In this document: positions 34,245 through 47,569 of the stretch, one piece after another
How positions within the stretch are numbered: the stretch's first letter is position 1
Layout: every line of letters starts with the position of its first letter
From: Thamnaconus septentrionalis
Lineage: Eukaryota > Chordata > Actinopteri > Tetraodontiformes > Monacanthidae
NCBI GenBank assembly: GCA_009823395.1
Contig: CM020511.1
Coordinates: forward strand, 16,979,501 to 17,043,500
Direction: 5' to 3'
Length of the DNA stretch: 64,000 bases
Translations under genes and position numbers: made by a program
Notes under the pieces: generated by a model
Told to the model about the DNA's origin: nothing
The model's input: only the letters and a program-made list of their open reading frames with translations
Database searches by the model: none

Positions 34245-35770
34245 TCTCTTCTATCTCTTCCAGGCTCAATTAACACAGTGGTACCAAGTCTCGCTTTACA
34301 TTATGTAAAATGTCGTTCCCACTCACAGCACGAAGACAAGCGCGAACGCGCCCATCTCCTTCACCTCCGAGCAAGGCTGATCAGTAGCCGCAACAACAAC
34401 AAGAAGTGCCACTGCCAGGCCGTCCTCCTCCCCCTCCAACCTCCCTCCACCTTCGGCACTTAATAATTCAGCGCACGCTGTCAGACAAAGCTGCCCTGGC
34501 TCATACAAGCCCTGTAAGAGACACCGCCACTCGCTGATTTACATCTCCGCCTTAATCCCATCCCCAACTGCTACTTGTTTCGCAATTAAACGTTTGTCTG
34601 CGTACAGGTGAATGCAGTCGGACTGAACGGCAGCAGAAACAAAAGCAAAGCTTGTTTACCTTTTTTTTTTCTTTTTCATTTTTGACAGTACGGCAAACTT
34701 ACCAACTTATGGACTTTGAGACTTGTTTTTTTCCGTACTAAATCCTGATACTTTGATTACAAAAGTAAGCAAAATGTGTTCCAAACAATTCAAAAAGTTG
34801 GTGTCCATTGACACTTTACAGCAACAGTGAGCCTCATATTGGTGCCACACTGTCATTAACTAGTTACCTGTAGTTTTGACTACTTATATAGCTATATAGC
34901 TAACATGTTCTCAGATTACAGTAGCATATTTTGTTCAGGCATTTCCCTTAAATTGTGCGCGGATTGAAAGACATGTGACTGGATCACAGTTTCTGGTTCT
35001 AAAATGCACTTCATCAAGACAAACAAATCAGCTGCTAAGCTAACAAACATTACAAATCATTGATTTAATCATTTGCTACGCTGGCTATAACTACCATATG
35101 TCTTATCTCTTATTTTCGTCTTTGTTGCTGCAGTGTCTCGTCATAGTGAGGGACTTACTCATGTGTAACTTACACATTTGTCCTTGAGCAGGTAATTGGA
35201 TCGTCTGAGTGACTCAGAGGTCAATCCAGTTATTGCATTTCAGGAAATAAATAAATAAATAAATAAACACACTTTTTTTTTTAAGACAGACAGATGGGTG
35301 GACGGACGGACAGGCGTCATTAGCAAACACCCCCCCTCGCTGAGTGACAGAACTCGTGTACGGGCGGACAAACGTATAGACTGCGAGACAGCGGGGTCAA
35401 ACGGAAAAGACAGTGAGAGGGCAGCAGGTACACATGTGAGCACATAAACGCACGTGGTTGGCTTAGGGAGAGGTACGGGGGAGCGGCGACGGTCGTTCTC
35501 TTTACGGCCGCAGAAGGTGCACGTGGGCTGTAATCACATCAGCTTTAATGGGAGTAAAGGCCTCAACACCCCGAGCGGAGAAGCGTTGGCTGTGTTCTTT
35601 TAGTGCAGTGTTGCAACTTGGCAAGGACGGCGAACAAGATGCTGCAGTGATGTCGAGGTTGTCCGAGAGCGGCAGAGGAGACGGAGAGCTGTGTCTGGGC
35701 TTTTTCTGCTGCCCTTGTCATTCATGCTCAGCACCTCATATATACATACAATAAAAATAAAAAACAATAA
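34245..35770. other. Gene-free stretch
   Basis: Candidate island at 34440-34620 (cacttaataattcagcgc, cgcaattaaacgtttgtc). Small TATAGC palindromic words occur at 34884-34902. A (AAAT)n run is at 35246-35265. No gene seen. Confidence 0.6.
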
Positions 35771-35774
35771 AAGT

Positions 35775-35972
35775 GTAAAGTTACACGTTTCATATTTAAA
35801 TCCTTCAAAATAGCCACCTTTCATAAAATGCATATTTATTTAACGTGTTTTTCTTTGCTGCATAATTACATTTATCTGTGTGTCTTCGGTATCTACAATG
35901 TACAAAGCACTAAAGACAAATAAAAAGCATTGCATTAGATAGTGTGTCCAAACTTTTGACTAGTAGTGTATG
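35775..35972 (+). mobile_element. Tc1-type short element 3' end, copy 2
   Basis: Ends gtgtgtccaaacttttgact agtagtgta (about 35942-35970), closer to the family terminus than copy 1. Interior aligns with copy 1 for about 190 bases. Non-coding and truncated on the left. Confidence 0.62.
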
Positions 35973-35974
35973 TA

Positions 35975-36555
35975 CATGTATTCATATATTTTTTCTATTA
36001 TACATAACTAGTGCAGCTACTATGAATGCTTTGGTTATTTTTCTGCAGGTTTGCTGCAGGTGAAGGTTGGTCGAACAGTTTGGCTCGGACATTAAAGGTC
36101 TCAATCTGTCCTCCCGGCCCACATGTACCGTGTGCCCCCGGGCTCAAGATACCGCTGCAAGCTACCGTTACAAGTCTTGGCTCAAGGCAGCGCCAGGCTG
36201 CACACACTCAGTCATTTCCTGACAATCAGCTGTTTAATCAAACCAATTTTCTTCCTCCTGACTAGTACGACTCCTGATAAACAAAACACTCAGAGGACTT
36301 GTGTCCCGCTCGCGCTGAGAAAAAGAAGAAAAAAACAACAACAACAAAAAACAGAAACCCGCAGCCACTCGAGCGGACTTTTATCGCGTCTGGCGTTCAT
36401 CTCCTCCTTCGCTCTTCGCACTCGCCGCCGCCACCGCTGCCTCCTCCTTAACTCCTGGGCTGCCCCTGTGTTACTGGTGGGACACGGGGGGGAAGTGGGG
36501 GGGGGACTCAGGGAGCCAACCTTGACAATGATGGATTTGACAAGAGGAAAGTGTT
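35975..36555. other. Gene-free stretch
   Basis: Mixed to CpG-containing sequence with an AAC/A-rich patch at 36330-36350 and a G-run at 36487-36507. No exon recognised. Confidence 0.55.
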
Positions 36556-36559
36556 AATG

Positions 36560-36700
36560 ATATTCCCTCTTTGATGGCTGCGGCTACTTCACACGCATTT
36601 GCATTTCCATTCATCATCCTAGCATTTATCATTATGGGGTGGCTGCCAGATCTAATTACAGTCCCGGGCTAACGGGGAGGGGACACGGCTGATATGAGGA
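36560..36700. promoter_or_regulatory. Candidate conserved element
   Basis: Unique island with catcctagcatttatcatta and ccagatctaattacagtccc, plus the octamer-like word acgcatttgcatttcc. Marks the left edge of the densest run of such islands. Confidence 0.45.
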
Positions 36701-36889
36701 ACCCCGGCCCCCTTTACTCGTCTCTATTTCCCTCTGTTTGTCACGTCCTCTCATTCTCTCGCTACCAATTTTTCTCATCTCAACTCGCTGCCTTTCAGTT
36801 ACGGGTTATCTCCGCCATCTTCTTTCATATTGGCCGTCCCCTCCTCCCTGCGTGTTAACGAGGAGGGAGAGACTGGAAGGGATCCAGGC

Positions 36890-37400
36890 AGGAAGTGCAG
36901 CCGTGTAGGACCAAACCCAATTAACTTCACTCTAAATTAAGTCATTTGAGGCCTCTTCATTAGAATTAGCCCAAGAAGACAGGCGCGGGTGGGAAATAAA
37001 TAAATAAGGGACGCGATTCAATTTCATAACACTTCTACCCACCCGCCCTTTCTCCTTCCTCTTATTTTTTGCTCCGCAGCGATCCAAGAAGAAGAAGGTG
37101 GCAGAAGATTATCCCCTTCTTTATCAGCGCTGATCACCCACGATCAGTCATTTGTCCCAAAGAAAGTGTTTGATATTTAGATGAGTAGACAGATTTAAGC
37201 CATCCATTTGCCTCTTATTAATGAGTCCACTGAGTAAAAGTAAGTGTCTTTAAAGGACTCGTGCTAAACTGATTTTCACATCATTTTTAATCCCAGACTC
37301 CAAAGACGGAGGTTGGTGTCATTAATTATCCAAGAATAAAAGCACATCCAGACAGCTGTTTAGCCCTCTGTTTACATCTCAAAAAGGACTTCACGTCTTG
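36890..37400. promoter_or_regulatory. Candidate conserved elements
   Basis: Two islands split by a pyrimidine-rich gap at 37035-37075. Words include caattaacttcactctaaat, gccatttgcctcttattaatg-type sequence near 37204, and gtcattaattatccaagaa. Very low repeat content. Confidence 0.42.
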
Positions 37401-37409
37401 GATACGCTG

Positions 37410-39589
<2,180 letters not shown>

Positions 39590-39590
<1 letters not shown>

Positions 39591-39750
39591 TTTAAAGTCA
39601 AATCGAATCACGTCCGTAAGTGGATAGGCACTGACATATGTTTCAGTATCTCCCACAGAGTGATACATTATTCCGCGACCGGAATAAAAACATAATGAAA
39701 TATAAATATCCATTAATCCTCACATTTCATCCAGTCACTCGCCGCACGGC
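39590..39750. promoter_or_regulatory. Candidate conserved element
   Basis: Unique AT-rich island with gtgatacattattccgcg and ataaatatccattaatcc. Flanks are CpG-containing. Confidence 0.42.
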
Positions 39751-39869
39751 CGGGCTTAGCCTCAGCCCCGCTGTTAGCGCGCTGTGATGCCCGCGTGTGT
39801 TTTTGCATGAGGTGTGTGTGCAAATTCGTGTGTGTGTGTGTGCGTGTTTCCCTGGCCGTGAGAGAGCAC

Positions 39870-40065
39870 TTCACAGTGTGAAAGAGTCATCTTTATTATA
39901 ATCTGCCAGGAGTGGTGGCAGCCCGGGGAAGGAACTGCCACTGCTCGGTAATGGAAAGCTGCTAGGCTGAGACGGCGAGGGGCACTTGTGAGACTTACAA
40001 GCTCGAGCCATATGGCACACAGGCCTCGGCAAAACTGGCAACCCTCCACTCCGGAGCCAAACGCA
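39870..40065. promoter_or_regulatory. Candidate conserved element
   Basis: Unique sequence between TG tracts (39828-39842 and 40081-40099), with catctttattataatctgcc and ctcggtaatggaaagctgc. Lower confidence because it is less AT-rich than its neighbours. Confidence 0.3.
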
Positions 40066-40429
40066 CACGTAGGCGCCTATGTGTGTGTGTGTGTGTGTAA
40101 GAGTTCCTCGTGCAATTTTTTTTTTTGTTGTTTTCTTTGTTTTTCTCTTTTAAGTTAAAGGCAAATTGATTCTATTTTTGTCGCTCTTTGTTTTCTCCGA
40201 CTGTAACCCGGCAGCCTTAAAGAAACAATCTCAAACTGGGATGTTGCAGCACGTAACCCACCACCACCGACCCCTCCTCCATCCAACCCCTTTATCTTTT
40301 AAGGATGCAGTTTACTGTAAATAAACAGAAAAGAGGAAGAAAATTGGAATGAAACTCGATCACATTAGTAAAACTGACTCTCATTTGACCCCAGTGAATT
40401 CGCTGTAAACACAGGGGTAATACAAACCA

Positions 40430-40730
40430 AAATAAATATTAGCATAATGCTGGGGGCAAGAGATTGCCTTTCCCACAGAGTGATTAAAATATGAGCGCAG
40501 ATCACAACACAATGCAAAGTCCCATGGCGCGGCGGCAGTTACCGGCGGAAAGCTAATTTCATGATAAATTAAAGGATGGGGTTTCTCTCGCGAGATACGC
40601 CTGCCTCACTTGTATTCATTTTTATGAAAAGGAGCAGAATTAGCCTTATCATATACTGTCTTAAACATAATTAATAAAACATTAATTTCCTGGTGAATTC
40701 CATTATTGTATTTTCCTCTCTTTCTTTTCT
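40430..40730. promoter_or_regulatory. Strong candidate conserved element
   Basis: A 300-base unique island dense in homeodomain-type cores: gtgattaaaatatgagcg, gctaatttcatgataaatta, acataattaataaaacatta and cattaatttcctggtg. Composition and word density are those of vertebrate developmental enhancers. No coding potential. Confidence 0.5.
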
Positions 40731-40999
40731 TTTCTTTTCCCCGCAGCTCGAGGTTGAACTCTCTCCAGGCACCATTTGCATTTTTTTTTTTTCCCGGTCA
40801 CAAACACGGAAGATTGCAATGAAAGGTTCACGCGGCGCGGGCACAATGGAGGAAGTATGAAAGCCGGATCCCCGGCTGTCTGAGAAATAAAAAAAATATC
40901 TATACTAATAATTTATTTTCTTTTCATTCCCTTTTTTCTCCTTTCTCCCCCCAAAAATGTTTTGACCACACACACGCCCGTGTTAAGCAGCGGCCGTGC

Positions 41000-41265
41000 G
41001 TACACCTCCTTTGATTTGATTCGCTGCTCTCTGATGAATTACGGCTGCTCTGCATTCTGTGCTTAAGTGACTCCCTCTACCTACCGGGGGCTTCCGCGCC
41101 GCAGTGAATAAAAAATGGAGCCAATAGATCACGGCGGATACTTAACGGCAGACAGCCGTGATTATGAGCTGCGGGAATGTGCCACAAACTTACTCCGGGC
41201 CAATATGTATTGCTTACGCTTATAATAAATGTTATCTTTGGGAGGGGGGGAAAAAAGGCTGTCAA
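41000..41265. promoter_or_regulatory. Strong candidate conserved element
   Basis: Unique island with gatgaattacggctgctc, ggccaatatgtattgcttac and cagccgtgattatgagctg. Contains an imperfect inverted pair cacggcgg...cagccgtg. No repeats. Confidence 0.5.
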
Positions 41266-41969
41266 GTTGATGAAAGACACAGATGAGCATCTATATGGCT
41301 GACCAACCATGCATAGATATGCACAAATGCAGTTTTTTTTTTTTCCTTTTTTTTCTTGAGCTAGGAGGGAGAGGGGGAGAGGGAGGACGTGCCGCTACAT
41401 CACTCCTCTCAGTGGGCATGAGGGATTGTTTTCGCTTGCTCGGGTCTTGATTCTCTTTGTTGTGTTGGAACGGAACAAAACGGGGGGGGGAACGGAGCAG
41501 CGTCAGGTCAAACAAAGGCGTTATTCAAATATTTAAAGGCCGTATAATACACAGTTTTAGGTCACAGACTGGACGGAGTAATATTGCGTGGTAAGAAAAA
41601 ACAAACAACAAACATAAAAATAGCTGCAAAATCAGGACACTTAGCCCTTTGTTTGCACCATCCTGTAAAAATAGCTTCATCGTACGGGTTAAACTGCTGC
41701 TTTTAAGGATAATAAAACAAGGTGGTCTCATTAGGAGGTCGCTGTGTCAGTTTACACTAACTAAGTTTCAAGGGCTGGTTTCCATGCACTTCCTGAAGAG
41801 AGGAGCAAGTGAAAGCAGTCTCGGCTGGTCCTGCTCCGCTTCCTGTTCCCAGGTCTGATATATAGTTCACTGGGTCCGCATGACGTCGGAGGAAATTCTA
41901 TCTGCAGCAACTCACAGCAGCCCTACAGTCAATTAAAAGGGGGAAAAAAAAAAAAAAAAAAGTTTTAGA

Positions 41970-42300
41970 GCTTCCGTGAAAATCGCCGCATGCCATTGGT
42001 CGCTCTGTAATTCGCAACCAGATCCCTGTGGGCAGCAATTATAAGTCCTCCGCGTGTATTATGAGCGACGCTGTAACCGTGCCCAGGCAAGTCATGCAAT
42101 CCTATTTTGTCCTTTAAATGTTATAATGACGGTGCTTAGGCAACAAGACATCCTCTGCTTCACCCTGCTCCATTACCCGGGCCCCCGGATCTTCGCTAGG
42201 GGTGTTAGACGCTGTACTAGTTGTTCGTAATGAATATGTCTACTTTGCCCGGCGTATCGGGTGGCAGTGTTAACATGACGTCGGGAAAACATGAGACGGT
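41970..42300. promoter_or_regulatory. Strong candidate conserved element
   Basis: Unique island that begins after a poly-A run at 41943-41961, with gccattggtcgctctgtaat (CCAAT-like), cagcaattataagtcctcc and gttcgtaatgaatatgtc. CpG dinucleotides are retained better than in the surroundings. Confidence 0.48.
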
Positions 42301-42309
42301 CGGGAAACT

Positions 42310-43385
42310 TAAACCTTTGTCAGAATATCAGCGTTGTCCTTCTCTCCCTCTCTCCTCACCTGGCTTCGAGCTTCATTATTGTAACCTCCAGTGACTTGTA
42401 GGAATTATCCCGCCGCTCGCAAACCACGCAGACAAACACGTGAGAGCGGTGCCAGCGGATCCAAATATCACAAGAGACATCACACCACGTCAACCAACTG
42501 GCTTTTGACATTTGTTTTTTTGCTGTTTTGTTTCTTTTTTTGGTTGAAAACAAAAAAAAAACTTCAAAAAGTAAAATGTCAGATAATAATCCAGGTGCAG
42601 TTTCCTTCTAGACGTCCTCCAAAAAAAATTGAGGTCATGTCGAGACCTTGTTTGAATGAAGTGCAGTGTTACAGTAAATCAAGTTGAAGGCCGAGTCAAC
42701 GTTAGCTGTTGGTTGGGACACCTGGAGGAAACGCCTCAGGAGAACAAGACCCTGCGTCTACAACCCTCCAACCCTCCAACCCTCCAACCCCACCCACCAC
42801 AAAAAAAACAACTTTTTTTTTTCTCATTCAAATCAAGCCCTTCTGCTGCTCAGTGGTAGTGTACTGACCATCGTGAGAATGCAAAATCCTCAATCGGGAT
42901 GTTCTTCATGTGAACATCTTCGATGATTGTAAGATTTTAAGTCAAAATGTTTCTTTTGTTGGCTTTTCAGCCATAAAGGTCATATATTGCCGACACTTTG
43001 AGCCGGCAAACAAGAATTTGATTGTACAATCAAAAATACAAAAAAACAGTAAAACATTTTTCGGACACCCTTAATTTTTACACAATCTCATGTTCTCTCG
43101 ATTTTTGAAAACCGTTTTGATGTTTCTCAAGATGTGGCCGCATCAGACAGAAAAAAACAAATGCAAATTATTATTTTGTCTCTGCTATTAGCAACTGAAA
43201 CAAATATCAGCACTGCTGACCTTGTAAAGCATGATACGTTCAGCCTTGAGTCTACCATTTTAATTTTTTATTTCATGGAATTTAAAAGCTTCAACTTACC
43301 ATTTGTGAAGGACGCACGGTTGCATTTTGCATACTTCAGCAATGCATGCTGGGAAAAGCTTTAATCTCAAGATAAACTGCTCAGC
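42310..43385. other. Gene-free stretch
   Basis: Unassigned sequence with an 8-base-unit minisatellite (CCCTCCAA, about three and a half copies, 42764-42789) followed by A and T runs. No exon. Confidence 0.6.
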
Positions 43386-43389
43386 TGTT

Positions 43390-43800
43390 TCATTTTGACA
43401 CTCAAAGCCATTCAACATAATAAAACAAGTATGAAATCTAATAATTGAAACAGTTGTCTACATGTCCGGAGACATATTTGCATTAATTCAATAATAAAGT
43501 GTTATTTAAATAAATGTGCTGTGTAATAATGGCTGTGAGGTTATAGATTAGTAAATCATGGTCAAGGCTCCATTAGGGGGGATGACTTTATTAGACAGGA
43601 GATTCCAGAAACTCTGCTGCTGCTGCTGGATGTATTTATGCTAATTAACAATTCTCCTTTTCCGTGCAATAAAGAGCGGCCGCGTAGGTGCCGCGAAATA
43701 ATGAGTGAGGGAGAATCAGAGGAAACCACTGGAACATAACCACAGGAAAGCAGCGACACGCACTTAATTAAATTAGCTGTGATTCCCCCGTTTACCTTGA
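43390..43800. promoter_or_regulatory. Strong candidate conserved element
   Basis: About 400 bases of unique AT-rich sequence: catttgcattaattcaataa, aaagtgttatttaaataaat, tatgctaattaacaattctc and gcacttaattaaattagctg. Very dense in TAATTA-type cores and an octamer-like TTTGCAT. This is the most enhancer-like segment in the window by eye. Confidence 0.52.
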
Positions 43801-44559
43801 CCAGAGCATGTTAATATTAAAGAATATATCATTAATTAACATAGGTCATATATGCATACTATATTATAATGCCGCGGGGCATGATAGGAGTGATGATGAA
43901 TTAAGGCAGTTTCCCTATCTCTCCAGGCAGCCAAGTGTGAACGGGGGAAGGTGTGTGTGTGTGCGTGTGCGCGTGTGTTATGAACAAAAGAGTCACGTGA
44001 CTGACAATAGAATGGGTTTGGTCATTTGGTTAACCTTTGCTATAGCCACATGTGATTAAACACAGCGTGCTAAAGCAACACATTTTCTGTATTTGTCACA
44101 AAAAAAGATAAATAAAGGACGCGCGCTTTAGATGTAATGTTGCAAAGCCATGGATAATAATCAGGGCATGAGGGAAGTTTTGCAACATCCACGCATTCTG
44201 TCAGTGCACCGCTGTGGCTTGTTTGCCCCCTAAATATGCGAGCAGCGCTCCAACAAGGGGCACTCTGTCCTGTATTGTGGCGCTCGGGCCCCAGGCCAAC
44301 CCCGGAGGAGCCCTGCTTCCAACATCAGGAGATAAATACATTGTTCCCTGTAGTATTATTTCTGCCTGAATACAGAATCACCACAAAAAGCTGCGTGTTC
44401 TGGTGATAAAAGTAACTTTTAAAGACAGGTACAACCTCACAATGAAGGCCTCTTAGAATTCTTTTTTTTTTTTGTTCAAATAAAACAAAATGCACATTCT
44501 ATTGGGATAAAATGCCCATCATTTATAAATGTAATGACTCAAATTATTAAATAGTCCAA

Positions 44560-45200
44560 ACACACTTTATCTGCTAAAAGTCAATCATTCGCAGCTGATA
44601 ACGCAAACCAGTGAGATGGAAGGCTTAAGGACTCTGAAAGTATTTTCCCTTTCTTCTTCTTTCCAGCTGAAGGACAACTCTGTTTTTCAACGGGGTGAGC
44701 GTTTGTTTTCAACCTCTCGGCAGCGCCAAAACAATCCGAGAAGTGTAAACCGCGGTAATGAGCCGGGCGAAACTTTGCTTTTTGATGCCTAATGATGCGT
44801 TGATGTATCACCCAAATACAATTTTATCCCCGATCTCTTTTTAATTCTGTTTATTTGGTGCTAAAATCAGCCGCTCCAATCATTCCGTTACCCGGTTAAA
44901 CCCGCGAAGAGGATAACACGTCCCGGTGGAACCACTTTCCCTCGCCTTCTCCTTAATTTGAACTGAAAAGAGGAATGCATGTTGCCTCTGTTTTCGCAGC
45001 CACCCTGCATTGTGTGGATTTGCATTTTTGTAACAACAAAGCCTGTCGATGTCGGATCACTCATTGCCGGATGTTGTTTGCCAACGTAATAAACATGCCT
45101 CTGAAGTTCTGAAATAACAATCAAATTCCCATTTAGGGAGAGTCTAATTTAACTCGTGGGGAGCTGATGTTTGCCGAGTGTTTGGCTGCCCTCAAAGAGC
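44560..45200. promoter_or_regulatory. Strong candidate conserved elements
   Basis: Two adjoining unique islands: 44560-44830 (aatgatgcgttgatgtatc, accgcggtaatgagccggg) and 44880-45160 (tggatttgcatttttgtaac, ctccttaatttgaactg, gagtctaatttaactcg). Repeat-free and no plausible exon. Confidence 0.48.
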
Positions 45201-45529
45201 ATGTGTGTTGTGTGATTTTACACAGTTTCTATTGTGATATTTGATCAGAGGAGTCGGCTGGTTGGTTCGTGCAGGAGACTGACATTCATACCATCTGAGA
45301 CAGTCAATATGAGTTGTTACTGTATTGTTACTATATTGAAAATAATATTTTGAATGCATTGTTTTGAAAGGCTGCAAACTTGAGGGGACAAAAATCCTGC
45401 TTGACTGAGGATTCTTAGGGCGGGGAGCTGATTAGTTGTGGAACATTTAACCTAAATGTAAATATACAGTACAGATTTTTTTCTTTCAAAAAGACGTCTC
45501 TCTCTCTTCAACTGGAAAATATACATAAT

Positions 45530-45975
45530 AACTTAAGGTCAGGTATAACTCCATTCATCTGGATGTATAATTCTAATTGCAGTAGCATTGCAAGGCTCTT
45601 AGGCCAAATTCCTTTGTATAGATGCAAACACTACAGTCCAAACTCAACGCAGACTGCTGGAAAACATCTGTGCCATACTTGAACCTCTCCAGTAGAAAGT
45701 CTAATAGCACGCTGGGGTTCCTGGCCAAATCCATCTAAATAATGACCTGCGTTGACTGATTGCCGGGCTGCATTTTTCCCATTTCTAACAGATATGCTGC
45801 GGGAGGAGGAAAAGCCGCAGCGTAGCCGCGCTTTAACCGGCCTCTTTATCTCAATAATGGAGATAGTCCCCCTTGAAATCGCAAGGCATAAATAACGCAC
45901 AAGTCCCAAAACCCACGGAGAGAAAAATATATTAAATTACTTGTAGCCCTCTAGTTTATAAAAACCAATCTCTCC
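45530..45975. promoter_or_regulatory. Candidate conserved element
   Basis: Unique sequence with ggatgtataattctaattgc, tccatctaaataatgacc and atctcaataatggagatag. AT-rich and repeat-free. Confidence 0.45.
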
Positions 45976-46009
45976 CGTGACGTTCCCGCTGTGATCTGCG
46001 CCTCAGACA

Positions 46010-46260
46010 AGAGTCCCCACTACTGTACATAGCACTGCAGTCCTTAATAAGTCTGTCTTAGCCAATCCCGATAAAGACGTATTCTTTATAATCCCCCCTT
46101 CCACCATTCGCCCATTTATTCCCTCAGCAGCTGCACAGGGGAAAGAGGAGAAGAAGAAAAAAAACGATATAAACTCCAGGCAAATGCACCAATTGCATTT
46201 CAAGAGTGATAAATATTTCAGAGGCGCTAAGAACATATTTAAAGTACATTGAAGACATTC
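46010..46260. promoter_or_regulatory. Candidate conserved element
   Basis: Unique sequence with cagtccttaataagtctgtc, attctttataatcccccc and caccaattgcatttcaagag. An A-rich patch interrupts it at 46148-46162. Confidence 0.42.
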
Positions 46261-46365
46261 CCCCCGTCGCTCGGCAGATTAAGATCCTTCCCTCACCTTT
46301 TAGGGAGAATCAATGACTCTTGTTATCCCCCCTCTCTGCACGGCCTCCTTTGTGTGCAAAAGGAA

Positions 46366-46405
46366 GTGTGTGTGTGTGTGTGTGTGTCTGTGTGTGTGTC
46401 TGTGT
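46366..46405. repeat. (TG)n microsatellite with TC interruptions
   Basis: Imperfect TG tract broken by two TC steps, lying between two candidate islands. Confidence 0.92.
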
Positions 46406-46419
46406 AATGAATGCCCACG

Positions 46420-46700
46420 ATGTGGCACGCTGTGAACACCATTAATCTACATGTTGGCGAAATATAACCAATTGTCAGACAAATGCTCACAGCCGTTCCA
46501 TCACCTCTCCAATTGGGTTTTTACCAAGCTCTACAATTCATTTGCGGCGTAATGGGCGCACTAGAAATGTATTCTGACTGCTCTATTGATTGTAAAATAG
46601 CTTCCGTATCCACAGACAAAGTGATGCATACCACCCATTTCGCTGCAGAAACCCCAGGCCTGCTGTACAAATGTTTGTCACCATGTACCAGCGCGCACAT
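46420..46700. promoter_or_regulatory. Candidate conserved element
   Basis: Unique sequence with caccattaatctacatgttg, cctctccaattgggttttta and cattcatttgcggcgtaatgg-type words. Marks the right edge of the dense island run. Confidence 0.42.
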
Positions 46701-46834
46701 CCGTGTCGGAGTTCACCTTTGCTTTTATTTGTTTATATTTTTACATTGGTGATTATAAAAGCTCAGTCTAATACTATCATGATATGCACCATAAGATAAG
46801 AAAGATAACGTGGCTGGGAACTAATCAGAATTAT

Positions 46835-46870
46835 CAGAAGCATCATACTTTATTAATCCCCAGTGGATTA
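46835..46870 (+). repeat. Possible LINE 3'-tail fragment
   Basis: The words catactttattaatccccag resemble the conserved 3' tail of fish LINE families, but only about 30 bases match and no body is present. Confidence 0.25.
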
Positions 46871-47461
46871 CTCAGTGACTAAAGTGATGCTTCTCCTCGT
46901 TTACATGAAAAAAGAAAGTCGAGGACTTTTAATCTACCTGCGATGGGTGACATCGTTTGATCGCGAGGAGCGACAAAGTGAGAATCAGAGGGTTTTGCAG
47001 ATGGATGATCAGACAGTAAAGGTGTAAAGCAGCAAATCCACACGCACTTACTGAGGATAGTGGGGAGAAAATAAAGAGAAACGTGCCGGGTTAGGTGAGG
47101 TCGCCTTTTCAGCAATGCTCATTTGAACAGAAGATAAAATATACATTGAAGAAGAGGTGAAAAGCAGTTCACTCTTTTTTCTTTTTTTCTTTTGCTGTGA
47201 CTGGATGAGTGAAAGACTCAAACAGAGCTGATGAAACTCTGACCTCCAAACACTTGTAATTTCAGAGTTTCTTATGTTTTCCATTGAGTGACTGACTGAA
47301 TAGATAAAAAACTGTGACAATTAATTTTCCATATTTACCATAAAAATAGAAAAAAAATTATCTTTATATGCTTTTTCCAGAGAAGAGGCCTGTTTTTGTG
47401 GCCCAGAATCTGATGGATTGTACTTGGAAATCCAAGACCACAAACTGACGTAATTGTGATT

Positions 47462-47565
47462 TATCTTACTTTATTTATTTATTCAAGTTTTATTTAACCA
47501 GGTAAATCAATTTGAGAAGCAGTTGCCATTCACAATGGCGACCGGGCCAAGAGGCAGCGTCAGAG
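47462..47565 (+). repeat. Dispersed fish repeat fragment
   Basis: The run agttttatttaaccaggtaa, then aatttgagaagcagttgcc and acaatggcgaccgggccaag, is a sequence I recognise as recurrent across fish genomes. I cannot assign its class confidently. Confidence 0.5.
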
Positions 47566-47569
47566 GCTT

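Noticed and set aside
42840..42905. Possible tRNA-like sequence (ctcagtggtagtgtactg)
   Set aside because: Resembles an A box only; no B box at the right distance and no acceptor stem.
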